Source: [Leptolyngbya] sp. JSC-1
GTDB lineage: Bacteria > Cyanobacteriota > Cyanobacteriia > Elainellales > Elainellaceae
Reading direction: 5' to 3'
Length of the DNA: 64,000 nucleotides
Assembly: GCA_000733415.1 (NCBI GenBank)
Contig: KL662191.1
Span: 4,681,423 to 4,745,422 of the forward strand
Position 1 is the stretch's first letter; each line of letters starts with the position of its first letter. The translations under genes were made by a program, and so were the position numbers. The notes under the pieces were generated by a model that was not told the DNA's origin, made no database searches, and saw nothing but the letters and a program-made list of their open reading frames with translations. Shown in pieces: positions 1 to 7,970 of the stretch.

Positions 1-314
1 TCAAGATGAACATGGTGCGGTCAAGCAACTCCTAATCAGGATTGAAATGAGCCAGGAAATAAGCAGTTAATATCGGTGATATAAAGACTTGTTCCAGATG
101 GTATGAGGTATAGATGCTATAGTGGTGCACGAGGGAAGCCAACCACACGGGGATTTGCCTCTAGGTTGCCCAAAATTTAGCCAAATTAGTCAAGTTCAGA
201 TTAGTTGAGTTCAGATTAGTTGAGTTCAGATTAGTCCAGTTAAGTTAGTCAAATCATAACCGGCTAAACCATCACCAGCCTAGCTAACCTTTGACTGGTC
301 GTCATCCTGATTCT
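1..314. other. Intergenic left edge with a 15-bp tandem repeat
   Basis: I see no convincing gene here. Positions 193-237 hold three tandem copies of a 15-bp unit (AGTTCAGATTAGTTG, the last copy ending in CC), flanked by shorter partial copies on both sides. It lies about 80 bp upstream of the tRNA gene. The rest is AT-rich and without recognisable structure. It could contain the tRNA promoter, but I cannot place one with confidence. Confidence 0.6.
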
Positions 315-387
<73 letters not shown>

Positions 388-516
388 TTTGCATTGGTCT
401 AGTCAAATGATCGAGTCAAACTTGGTCAAACCTCATGCAAAAAAGCGCTGTGATTTAAGCGAAAATACAGAATTGGGCTTCGGCATCAGGAAGCACCAGC
501 GGAAGGAACGGTTGCC

Positions 517-1449
517 ATGAAGAAATTAATCAAAGGACTGCGAGAGTTTCGGGCCAATTACGTTTCGACCCATCGGGAATTGCTAGAGCAACTTTCCCAC
601 GGGCAGAAACCACGAGTGTTGTTCATCACCTGCTCGGATTCGCGCATTGATCCCAACCTGCTGACCCAGACCGATGTAGGCGAGCTGTTTGTGATTCGCA
701 ATGCTGGAAACATCATTCCTCCCTATGGAGCGGCCAACGGCGGCGAAGGCGCTTCGGTCGAGTATGCGATCCATGCCCTTGGGATCGAGCAAATTGTGGT
801 CTGCGGACATTCCCACTGCGGAGCCATGAAGGGGCTGCTGCAGTTGGGGAAACTCGAAGAGCAGATGCCGCTGGTCTATGACTGGCTCAAGCACGCCGAG
901 GCAACCCGCCGTCTCGTCCTCGATAACTACAGCCACTACGACAGCGAAGAGCTGCTCGAAGTGACGATTGCGGAAAATGTTTTGACTCAGATCGAGAACC
1001 TCAAAACCTATCCGGTGGTGCATTCGCGGCTGTACCAAAACAAGCTCAAAATCTACGGCTGGATCTATCTGATTGAAACCGGCGAAGTGCTGGCCTACGA
1101 TCCCGAAAGTCACGCCTATCTGCCGCCTCAGAGTCAGCTCCCGGAATACGAACTCGAAGAAGGACCACCTCGTGGCCAGTACCGCAAAACTCACGCACCT
1201 CCAGTAGCCTGCTCATTGCCGTTTGCCGAGTCAGCCGAGCCGGTGATTTCGGGACCGGATGCTCTACGAGAATCGGAAGCAGCGTCAGAACCGCTGGAAA
1301 TTCGTTCTAAGGCCGCAGCCCCTAACGGCAGGACTACAAAACCAGCAAACGCGCAAAACCGTGATCAGGCCGACCTGACACCGCTGTGGCTTTCACCAGA
1401 GCAAGCCGAACGCATCTACCGGGGTAGTACCAGTACCGCTAAGCGGTAG
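517..1449 (+). CDS. ccaA: Beta-class carbonic anhydrase, carboxysomal CcaA type
   Basis: This is a zinc enzyme interconverting CO2 and bicarbonate. In beta-cyanobacteria CcaA sits inside the carboxysome and supplies CO2 to RuBisCO. Zinc ligands are visible as C39 (in CSDSR), H98 and C101 (in GHSHCG), with the D41/R43 dyad. These positions match those known for the Synechocystis enzyme. The catalytic core ends near residue 215. A polar, Ala/Ser/Glu-rich extension of about 95 residues follows, as in carboxysomal CcaA, where the tail contributes to shell-scaffold interaction. The start has an upstream GGAAGGA-type ribosome site. The gene converges with dgcN, leaving a 26-bp gap. A housekeeping beta-CA without carboxysome targeting is the alternative, but the tail favours CcaA. 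Confidence 0.93.
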   Translation: MKKLIKGLREFRANYVSTHRELLEQLSHGQKPRVLFITCSDSRIDPNLLTQTDVGELFVIRNAGNIIPPYGAANGGEGASVEYAIHALGIEQIVVCGHSHCGAMKGLLQLGKLEEQMPLVYDWLKHAEATRRLVLDNYSHYDSEELLEVTIAENVLTQIENLKTYPVVHSRLYQNKLKIYGWIYLIETGEVLAYDPESHAYLPPQSQLPEYELEEGPPRGQYRKTHAPPVACSLPFAESAEPVISGPDALRESEAASEPLEIRSKAAAPNGRTTKPANAQNRDQADLTPLWLSPEQAERIYRGSTSTAKR

Positions 1450-1475
1450 GAGTTCCGGTTCGGCATTATATTCAA

Positions 1476-2519
1476 TCAGCCTTTGAGAATTGGCTCTAGC
1501 AGCGGTTCGGCTCCAAACCGAATCGGATCGGTGCAGGGTAAGCCAGTTTCTTCCGCCGTTTGCTCGATTGCCTGTTGAGCTTCGGTAAGGCTGAGGTGGA
1601 AGGTGTTGAGCGCAATTCCAGCTACTCTGGCCGGGGCAAAGGCACCTCCAGCGGTAGCAACCGTTTCATACAGATCAATCACCTTCGGCAGCGGCGGAAT
1701 CATCACATGGGGAAAGCTCTGGATCTGGGTTTGTCCGGCTCGATGCACCAGGATCAAGTGGGTGGGTTGACTGCCGCGCATCAGCGGTAAGGTGGCCGTC
1801 GAGGCCGGATTGATGAACGAGCCTTGGCCTTCGATATGCAGAATGTCGTGATCGGCTCCGTATCGCATCACGATCTGCTCGACGGCTCCAGCCGCAAAGT
1901 CAATTCGCACCGCATCGAGGGGAATCCCGTCATGGCCCAGCATTAGTCCGGTTTGCCCAGTTGCCAAAAAGCGAGACTTGAGGCCGCGCCTCAGCGAGAC
2001 CCGATTCAGCTCCAAACTGGTGGACATTTTACCAACGCTCATATCGGTTCCCACCGTCAGCACCCGCAAACAGGGCAATAGCCGCGCCTGACCACTCCCC
2101 ACGGTTAGACCCTCTGGTTCGCGCCGCAAATCCCAGATCCAGCGGTTCGGATGCACCAGGGTTGCCAATTCTGGATCGGTCGCCATCAAGGTATGTAAAC
2201 CATTTACCACCGAAAGACCTGCGGCCACGGCTTGTTTCACTTCCTGCCACCAAGCTTCTGGTAAGGCACCGCCTGAGGGTGCAATCCCAATTACTAGGGC
2301 TGTCGGCTGATAGGCAAGGGCTGCTGCCACTGAAGCTACAATCGGAACTTGGCGCTGAATCCCAGTTATTTCCGGCAACGAACCACCTGCGCACTCGTGG
2401 TCAATCACCGCTACAATCGGCAACTCGCTGTAGCGCAACAGGGAGAGTCCGGTTTTGCCGCGAGACCCTTGAGTTCCTTCATGCAGCAAGATGGCAATGC
2501 GGTCGTCAGATGTTAGCAC
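1476..2519 (-). CDS. dgcN: DUF1611 protein, DgcN-like D-glutamate N-acetyltransferase
   Basis: A 347-residue member of the DUF1611 family, which has an N-terminal Rossmann-like domain and a C-terminal P-loop-like domain. A loop resembling a nucleotide-binding motif, GTDMSVGKMSTSLEL, lies near residue 157. DgcN enzymes acetylate D-glutamate so that its partner DgcA can racemise the N-acetyl form. The gene overlaps the 3' end of the upstream epimerase gene by 14 bp on the same strand, so the two are almost certainly co-translated. This DUF1611 plus enolase-superfamily epimerase pairing is the signature of the DgcN-DgcA route. The substrate is inferred from family and context. In cyanobacteria the source could be peptidoglycan turnover. 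Confidence 0.75.
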   Translation of the reverse strand: MLTSDDRIAILLHEGTQGSRGKTGLSLLRYSELPIVAVIDHECAGGSLPEITGIQRQVPIVASVAAALAYQPTALVIGIAPSGGALPEAWWQEVKQAVAAGLSVVNGLHTLMATDPELATLVHPNRWIWDLRREPEGLTVGSGQARLLPCLRVLTVGTDMSVGKMSTSLELNRVSLRRGLKSRFLATGQTGLMLGHDGIPLDAVRIDFAAGAVEQIVMRYGADHDILHIEGQGSFINPASTATLPLMRGSQPTHLILVHRAGQTQIQSFPHVMIPPLPKVIDLYETVATAGGAFAPARVAGIALNTFHLSLTEAQQAIEQTAEETGLPCTDPIRFGAEPLLEPILKG

Positions 2520-3558
2520 GCTGTACCCCCAGTCCTGGTAAATCGTTGGGCATGAGACAACCTGCCTGTAACGATGCGCCCACGAACGGATCGTCTACTA
2601 GGTTAAGGTGACTATCTAAATCTAGATGATCGGCATAGGGAGCGAGTTGGGCGGCGGCGGTATTGGCTAAGGCACTATCGGAATAGCAGCCGAACATAAT
2701 TTGCAGACCAAAGGCTTGGGCGGTGTGGACCATGCGCAGCGCTTCGCTGAGACCGCCCGATTTCATTAACTTAATGTTGATGCCATGCACCCGATCCGCC
2801 AAGGCCGGAATATTGCGGCTGGTAAAACAGCTCTCATCGACAAAAATCGGTAGAGGCGAACGGGCATAGAGAGTAGGCAAATCGGCTTCCTGGCCGCAGG
2901 GCAACGGTTGCTCGATGTAGGTGACGCCCTGATCGGCCAACCAGTGGCTCATGGTCAGCGCATCAGCCAAGCTCCAGCCGCCGTTAGCATCGACGCTAAA
3001 TTTCGCATTGGCGGGGGCAACGGATTGTACCGCCTTCAGCATGGCTTGATCCGCCTCAATACCTGCCGGACTGCCGAGTTTCACCTTCACGGCTTTTAGA
3101 TCGGGCACCTGTTGCAGCCAGTTTTGCATCCGCTGTTGGGCGGCCTCTCGGCTGCTAATCCCAATCGTGACCGAGGTTGGACCAATCTGCTGCCGATCCA
3201 GTCCCCAAAGCTGCCAGAGGGGCAATTTCGCCTGTTTGCCTAACCAGTCATGCAGGGCTAGATCAATCGCCGTATGAGCCGCCGACAGCCGCAGTTTCGA
3301 TGACAAGATTTGCTGGATCTTTTGTCGTTCTAGCGGTGAGTAGGGTTCTAATAACGCAGCCAGTGACTGGAGTTCGGCCAGAATTGCCGCTGTAGATTGG
3401 GCTGGAGTAGCAACGGAGAACGGCGATGCCTCGCCCCAACCTTCAATGCCGTCCTGCTCGATCCGGACCCAGATATTTTCAGTTGCAGCCGTGGTGCCTC
3501 GGCTAATCGTCAGCGGTACTCGTTTATGTACCGCGAAGGTTTCAACAGCAATGCGCAT
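2506..3558 (-). CDS. dgcA: Enolase-superfamily epimerase (DgcA / L-Ala-D/L-Glu epimerase type)
   Basis: A 350-residue muconate-lactonizing subgroup enzyme. The capping domain covers roughly residues 1-125 and a TIM barrel follows. Catalytic residues are visible: the KxK motif (K158, K160), metal ligands D190 (DANGG), E216 (EQPL) and D241 (DES), and the opposing lysine in KLMKSGG (K266). The DLDSH motif near residue 313 is typical of dipeptide epimerases. The annotated reaction is either epimerisation of L-Ala-D-Glu from murein, or racemisation of N-acetyl-D-Glu when paired with DgcN. The 14-bp overlap with dgcN favours the second. The sequence alone cannot separate the two. Confidence 0.85.
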   Translation of the reverse strand: MRIAVETFAVHKRVPLTISRGTTAATENIWVRIEQDGIEGWGEASPFSVATPAQSTAAILAELQSLAALLEPYSPLERQKIQQILSSKLRLSAAHTAIDLALHDWLGKQAKLPLWQLWGLDRQQIGPTSVTIGISSREAAQQRMQNWLQQVPDLKAVKVKLGSPAGIEADQAMLKAVQSVAPANAKFSVDANGGWSLADALTMSHWLADQGVTYIEQPLPCGQEADLPTLYARSPLPIFVDESCFTSRNIPALADRVHGINIKLMKSGGLSEALRMVHTAQAFGLQIMFGCYSDSALANTAAAQLAPYADHLDLDSHLNLVDDPFVGASLQAGCLMPNDLPGLGVQRANI

Positions 3559-3842
3559 GGGGATAAATACAGCCTCTGGCTCAGCTTATAAAGCTCAGTA
3601 CTATAGATTGATAGCAGCAGATTGATAGCAGCGAACTTAGCAACTCGCTCAGGTATCTGGCAACGATCCATGATATGATTCCCTCTAAACTTTCTGAAGG
3701 CAATTAGACTACTTAAAGCTAGGCTACTGGTTGAGCTATACAGCAAACGCTAGGGTTTCGCGAGCGACAGCGGTTGGGACTCGGTTGATAGGGTCAGTCC
3801 GCTTTCCAGGTAACGGTGGTGTGAGTGAGTCGGAGCAGATCC

Positions 3843-4601
3843 ATGAAGTTATCAGTTGTTATCCCGTGTTACAACGAGCTGGGCACGATTGGCAGAGTGG
3901 TGCAGGCCGTCAAAGCTTCCCCGGTAAAAGATCTGGAAATCATTATCGTGGATGACTGTTCGACCGATGGTACTCGCGATCTACTGCATTCTGCGATCGA
4001 AGCCCAGGTGGATCAGGTGATTTATCATCCCAAGAATCGGGGCAAGGGAGCGGCACTGCGGACCGGGTTTGCGGCGGCTACCGGAGATATCGTGGTAGTC
4101 CAAGATGCCGATCTGGAATATGACCCGCAGGAGTTTTCCGATCTGATCGCGCCGATTCTGGCAGGTAAGGCGGATGTGGTATTTGGTTCGCGGTTTGCCG
4201 GCGGGCGTCCGCATCGAGTTGTCTATTATTGGCACATGGTGGGCAACAAGTTTCTCACCACGCTCTCGAACATGTTTACGAACATCAACCTGTCGGATAT
4301 GGAAACCTGCTACAAGGCATTCCGGCGCGAGGTGATTCAATCGATCCGCATCGAAGAAAACCGCTTTGGGTTTGAGCCAGAAATTACTGCCAAGGTAGCC
4401 AAAATGGGCTGCCGCATCTACGAAGTCGGGATCTCCTATTACGGGCGCACCTATAAAGAGGGCAAGAAAATTGGCTGGAAAGATGGATTTCGAGCAATTT
4501 ACTGCATTTTGAAATACAACCTGTTCAGTAAACCCAGACCGATAGAAATCGATCCCTTCTCGGGTAGAACGCTTTACGACTCCCAAACCCTTTTGAAGTA
4601 G
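3843..4601 (+). CDS. Family 2 glycosyltransferase, polyprenyl-phosphate mannosyl/glucosyltransferase type
   Basis: A GT-A fold transferase of about 252 residues resembling dolichyl/undecaprenyl-phosphate hexose synthases. The motifs include VVIPCYNE at the N-terminus, VDDCSTDGT, NRGKGAALRTGF, the metal-binding QDADLEYDP (DxD-like) and FGSRF. No membrane segments are apparent, so it is DPM1-like. It probably charges a polyprenyl phosphate with one sugar. I prefer the ATG at 3843, with GGAG seven bases upstream; an in-frame GTG at 3825 would add six residues. The membrane protein starting 82 bp downstream may use the lipid-linked sugar, which is a common pairing. Confidence 0.85.
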   Translation: MKLSVVIPCYNELGTIGRVVQAVKASPVKDLEIIIVDDCSTDGTRDLLHSAIEAQVDQVIYHPKNRGKGAALRTGFAAATGDIVVVQDADLEYDPQEFSDLIAPILAGKADVVFGSRFAGGRPHRVVYYWHMVGNKFLTTLSNMFTNINLSDMETCYKAFRREVIQSIRIEENRFGFEPEITAKVAKMGCRIYEVGISYYGRTYKEGKKIGWKDGFRAIYCILKYNLFSKPRPIEIDPFSGRTLYDSQTLLK

Positions 4602-4683
4602 ATGGGTATCAGTAAGCGGCTCCACCGTTGAGATCAGGCTGCTGAAATTGAGCTGCAATTTTTGACAGGAGAGCATAGACAAG

Positions 4684-6552
4684 GTGAAGAAGTTTCCTGA
4701 AGCGGTCATTTGTCTATTGCTTTTTGCTGCCTGCGTGTTGGTTTACCAGCTCAACGGGCAGATTGGTCTTGCCTCAAATGACAACATTCCCCACACGCTG
4801 CTGGCCTTCAACTGGCTGGAAAACGGGACGCTCAACTTCGATAATTTCAGAGACAGTTATCTGTTTGTTGGAGAAACGAATACGCCTTACTATTTCTCGG
4901 AAGCGCCCAACGGTCATCTCACCTCGACCTACCCGATTGGCACCAGCATTGTCACCTTTCCGCTGTATCTACTGTTTTTTATTTACCTGAAACTGGTCGG
5001 TTTAGTGCAGGCTCTGGGCGGTGACAGTTCGGCGCTGGCCCTCAACCTGACGGACGAAAGCTTTAATGAAACCAGGCATTTTTTCGGCAAACTAGCCGGA
5101 ACTCTTTGTAGCGCGCTTTCAGTCGTTTTGTTCTACCTGAGTCTGCGGCTGAAGTTTAACCAATCCGTTGCCCTGCTCACAAGCTTTACCTACGCCTTTG
5201 CCACCACTACCTGGGCGCTGAATTCTCAAGATCTGCGGCAGCATACGGTTTCCAACTTACTGCTAACGGGCCTGATGCTGTGCCTGCTCAAAGCCAACCG
5301 CACCACAGGCCGGTCGCGCCATATTCTCTTAGTGGTGGCCGGATGCTTCTGCGGCCTCTTGCCCAGCGTGCGGTTGACCAGCGCGATTTTTGCAGCAGCG
5401 GCAATTGTGTATAGCATTTATACTTACCGCCGCGAGAGTATTTATCTGCTGCTGGGGCTACCGTCGATTCTGCTGAACTGGATGTGGAACAGCTACTATT
5501 TTGGTTTGGCCAACTTTGGTCGGGGCGGTTACTCGCAACAGTTTGAGTCGGGAGCATCGTCCTACAATTTTTCGCCGCCGCATATCATCGAAGCCTTTTT
5601 TGGTCAGTTGATCAGCCCCAGCGATGGCCTGTTTATTTTCTCGCCAGTGCTGCTGTTAGCGATTCCCGGCTTCTATCTGGCATTTCGAGGCAGGACGGGA
5701 GCTGATGAGAAACTGGTGCTCTGTCTCGCCTTTGCCTGTATTGGGCTGTTTTTGCATTACTGCATCTATGCTCCTTGGGACGGCGGGGGAGATTCCTATG
5801 GGCCGCGCTTTCTCACTGATATTCTGCCGGTTGTCTGCTTTTTGGTGGGGTATAGCCTGGATGCCATCCTAGCCAAGCTACCACCCCGCTCGTTCCGGAT
5901 CACTTCCCTACTGGCTGTTTTTTTGCTGACGCTGTTTCTCTCCACCGCCGTTCAATCCGTCGGAGCCTTTACCGATGTCTCTTGGGGCAAAGTGCCGCTG
6001 CCGCTAATCAACAACCCCCAGCGTCGCTGGTATCTCACCGATAGCCAAATCGAGCGGCATTCCAGAAATTTGGTTGCCCAGATTGCCCCACCAATTCACG
6101 ACTCAGAACTTTATTTGCAGCAGCTCAACGGCAAACTCGATCAACTCGAAACCATCAGACGCAACGGCACGATTGAAACGATTGGCGACCGCTGGACCGT
6201 GCGAACTGGGGCAAAACGAGTTCTGCGAGCCAGCTTGACGAATACGGGACAGTCCACTTGGTTCGGCTATCAGACAGGCTTAGAAGAACAGGGCGAAACC
6301 CGACTGTATCTGCGGATGTTTAACGTCGCCGGAAATCCGGTTCGCTTGAAACAAGATAATTTGTATATCTCTGGCCGCCCCCAGCCCGGAGAGAGCGCTA
6401 CTGCAATCGGGCAAATCATCGCGCCAACCAAGCCGGGAGACTATCGGGTTGTGCTGTGGCTGCTAGCTGAAGGACTGGAAGAAGCCGTGGAAACCAAACC
6501 ACCGCTACATGAATTTACCCTGACGGTGCTACCGCGCCAAAAGAAAAACTGA
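4684..6552 (+). CDS. Polytopic membrane protein, probable lipid-linked-sugar glycosyltransferase (GT-C-like)
   Basis: A 622-residue protein with an N-terminal signal anchor (residues 3-22) and about ten hydrophobic segments up to roughly residue 430. A soluble tail of about 190 residues follows and resembles an Ig-like domain (LTNTGQSTW, KPGDYRVVLWL). An acidic first loop after the first membrane segment (NDNIPHTLLAFNW) is typical of GT-C enzymes, although a canonical catalytic motif cannot be proven. It follows a DPM1-like gene on the same strand, which supports a role in transferring a polyprenyl-linked sugar at the outer face of the membrane. It starts at a GTG preceded by AGGAGAG. The exact function is unassigned. 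Confidence 0.6.
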   Translation: MKKFPEAVICLLLFAACVLVYQLNGQIGLASNDNIPHTLLAFNWLENGTLNFDNFRDSYLFVGETNTPYYFSEAPNGHLTSTYPIGTSIVTFPLYLLFFIYLKLVGLVQALGGDSSALALNLTDESFNETRHFFGKLAGTLCSALSVVLFYLSLRLKFNQSVALLTSFTYAFATTTWALNSQDLRQHTVSNLLLTGLMLCLLKANRTTGRSRHILLVVAGCFCGLLPSVRLTSAIFAAAAIVYSIYTYRRESIYLLLGLPSILLNWMWNSYYFGLANFGRGGYSQQFESGASSYNFSPPHIIEAFFGQLISPSDGLFIFSPVLLLAIPGFYLAFRGRTGADEKLVLCLAFACIGLFLHYCIYAPWDGGGDSYGPRFLTDILPVVCFLVGYSLDAILAKLPPRSFRITSLLAVFLLTLFLSTAVQSVGAFTDVSWGKVPLPLINNPQRRWYLTDSQIERHSRNLVAQIAPPIHDSELYLQQLNGKLDQLETIRRNGTIETIGDRWTVRTGAKRVLRASLTNTGQSTWFGYQTGLEEQGETRLYLRMFNVAGNPVRLKQDNLYISGRPQPGESATAIGQIIAPTKPGDYRVVLWLLAEGLEEAVETKPPLHEFTLTVLPRQKKN

Positions 6553-6567
6553 GCCACCTCAGTTCTT

Positions 6568-6718
6568 AGTTTTGAGTTTTGAGTTTTGTAGCTTGCTTCT
6601 GCGTAACAGTGTTTTGTAAGTCCCTCGGACTGGCTTTACCAACGCGAAGTGTTTCCGTTCGCACAGCGTTTCCGTTCGCGCAGCGTTTCAAGGAAGAAGG
6701 AAGAAGGAAGAAGGAAGA
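6568..6718 (+). repeat. Heptanucleotide tandem repeats (STRR-like) and a doubled 17-bp element
   Basis: Three short arrays lie in the gap after the membrane-protein gene: AGTTTTG x3 at 6568-6588, two copies of a CGTTTCCGTTCGC-type unit around 6648-6688, and GGAAGAA x3-4 at 6692-6718. Heptamer arrays of this kind (short tandemly repeated repetitive sequences) are known from filamentous cyanobacteria. No gene is visible in 6553-6762. Confidence 0.75.
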
Positions 6719-6762
6719 GGTTTGGATGGTGTGATCTGTAGCTCGATTAGTAGGAAATGGTA

Positions 6763-7143
6763 TTAGCGGTAATTAGAGATTTCTATCAAATTGCCATCCG
6801 GATCGCGCAGATAAATCGAATCCATCGGTCCAAGTGCTCCGGTACGCGGCACAATCCCTGTTTCCAGCATCACCCTACAAGCCTGGATGTGCTCGATCAC
6901 CTGGGACAACGGAGTCTGAGTGATAAAACACAGATCGGCTGAACCTACCGTAGGGTGGGCTGCCTTCGGCTCAAATTCCTGACCTGCCTGATGCAGATTC
7001 AGCTTTTGCTGCCCAAATTGGAGTGCCTTGCGATTCTCGCCAAAGGTGACTACCTCCATTCCTAAAACGGTGGCATAGAATGCACAGGTAGCCTGAATGT
7101 CGCGTACTGTGAGCACTAGGTGATCAATCCGGTCGATGTTCAT
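6763..7143 (-). CDS. VOC superfamily protein (glyoxalase / bleomycin resistance / dioxygenase fold)
   Basis: A small single-domain VOC protein of about 126 residues. It has the paired beta-alpha-beta-beta-beta modules (IDHLVLTVRDI and a SADLCFIT... region) and a C-terminal YLRDPDGNLIEI motif carrying the family's metal-ligand glutamate; H8 is the likely first ligand. I chose the ATG at 7143 (MNIDRIDH) over the longer start at 7170, because the longer form would overlap the divergent gene further and adds unconserved sequence. The substrate cannot be read from the sequence. Short VOC proteins like this are often annotated as virulence- or fosfomycin-type without proof. Confidence 0.8.
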   Translation of the reverse strand: MNIDRIDHLVLTVRDIQATCAFYATVLGMEVVTFGENRKALQFGQQKLNLHQAGQEFEPKAAHPTVGSADLCFITQTPLSQVIEHIQACRVMLETGIVPRTGALGPMDSIYLRDPDGNLIEISNYR

Positions 7144-7156
7144 ACACTCAAACTCA

Positions 7157-7909
7157 ATGGCTCTGCCCATTTTGGCTTACAACGAAGATTCTATGCCCCA
7201 GTCAACTCAGGCCAATCGGTTCTTAGCCGCTCGGCAGCATGACTTGGCGCTGGAAGTGGCGAATCGAGGGAAGTTAGCAATTGAATCCTATCGGGCAGAA
7301 GTTGCGGTGACAACAGTGCAAGCCTATCAAATGCATGAGTTTCATCCGCTGCATCCCGATCCGGAGCACCGGCAGCAAGCGATTCGGCATGGGCAGGAAA
7401 CGCTAGCGCTAGCCGCCCAGCTCAAAGCACCGCGCATTCTCACCGTTTGTGGGTTCGGACAGGATATTGCCGATTCCCCGTTTGAACGCGCGCTCGTCTT
7501 TTTCGCAGAATTGGGCCAAGCCGCCAGAGAAAAAGGCATCGAAATCCTGATTGAACCCCTCAGCCCCAAACGGGCCGCTGCCATGACCGATCCGCACGAG
7601 ATTGTCCACCTGATCGAAGCGCTACACCAGCCCGATGTATTTGCCCTCGCCCTCGACACTGGCCATTTACTGGATAGCGGCTTTGAGTTGAATCAGTTTT
7701 TTGCTCAGTGGCAATTTCCGATCCGTGAATTACAGCTCAAAGGACCAGCCTCCGCACCGCCGAATCCAACCCTGCCGTTGACGCAATGGCTACAATCGCT
7801 GCCCGCTTTGCCCGATGTCCTTTGTGTCGAGCATCGCCAGCCGGTTTCAGTAGCTGATTTTGAGCAAATTGTCACTTGGCTGCGCCAGAGCAGCGAAGTT
7901 CTGCTGTAG
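7157..7909 (+). CDS. Sugar phosphate isomerase/epimerase-like TIM-barrel protein (AP-endonuclease 2 family)
   Basis: About 250 residues with the xylose-isomerase-like TIM-barrel pattern. Helices rich in Ala/Leu alternate with short strands ending in acidic or His residues (EILIEPLSPK, LALDTGHLLDSG, LQLKGPASA, VLCVEHRQP). E at IEP, D and H at DTGH, and E at VEH are the probable metal and substrate residues. It is divergent from the VOC gene, with starts about 15 bp apart, so they share a very short promoter region. Starts at 7136 and 7193 are also possible. I cannot assign a substrate. Confidence 0.7.
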   Translation: MALPILAYNEDSMPQSTQANRFLAARQHDLALEVANRGKLAIESYRAEVAVTTVQAYQMHEFHPLHPDPEHRQQAIRHGQETLALAAQLKAPRILTVCGFGQDIADSPFERALVFFAELGQAAREKGIEILIEPLSPKRAAAMTDPHEIVHLIEALHQPDVFALALDTGHLLDSGFELNQFFAQWQFPIRELQLKGPASAPPNPTLPLTQWLQSLPALPDVLCVEHRQPVSVADFEQIVTWLRQSSEVLL

Positions 7910-7970
7910 GTGGGACCGCTGTTGAGCCAAGAGTCGGGTATGGTGAAATGGAATTGCTTCAGTTCTGCTT

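Noticed and set aside
3510..3746. 78-codon minus-strand frame upstream of dgcA
   Set aside because: It overlaps the dgcA start in another frame and shows no domain; likely chance.
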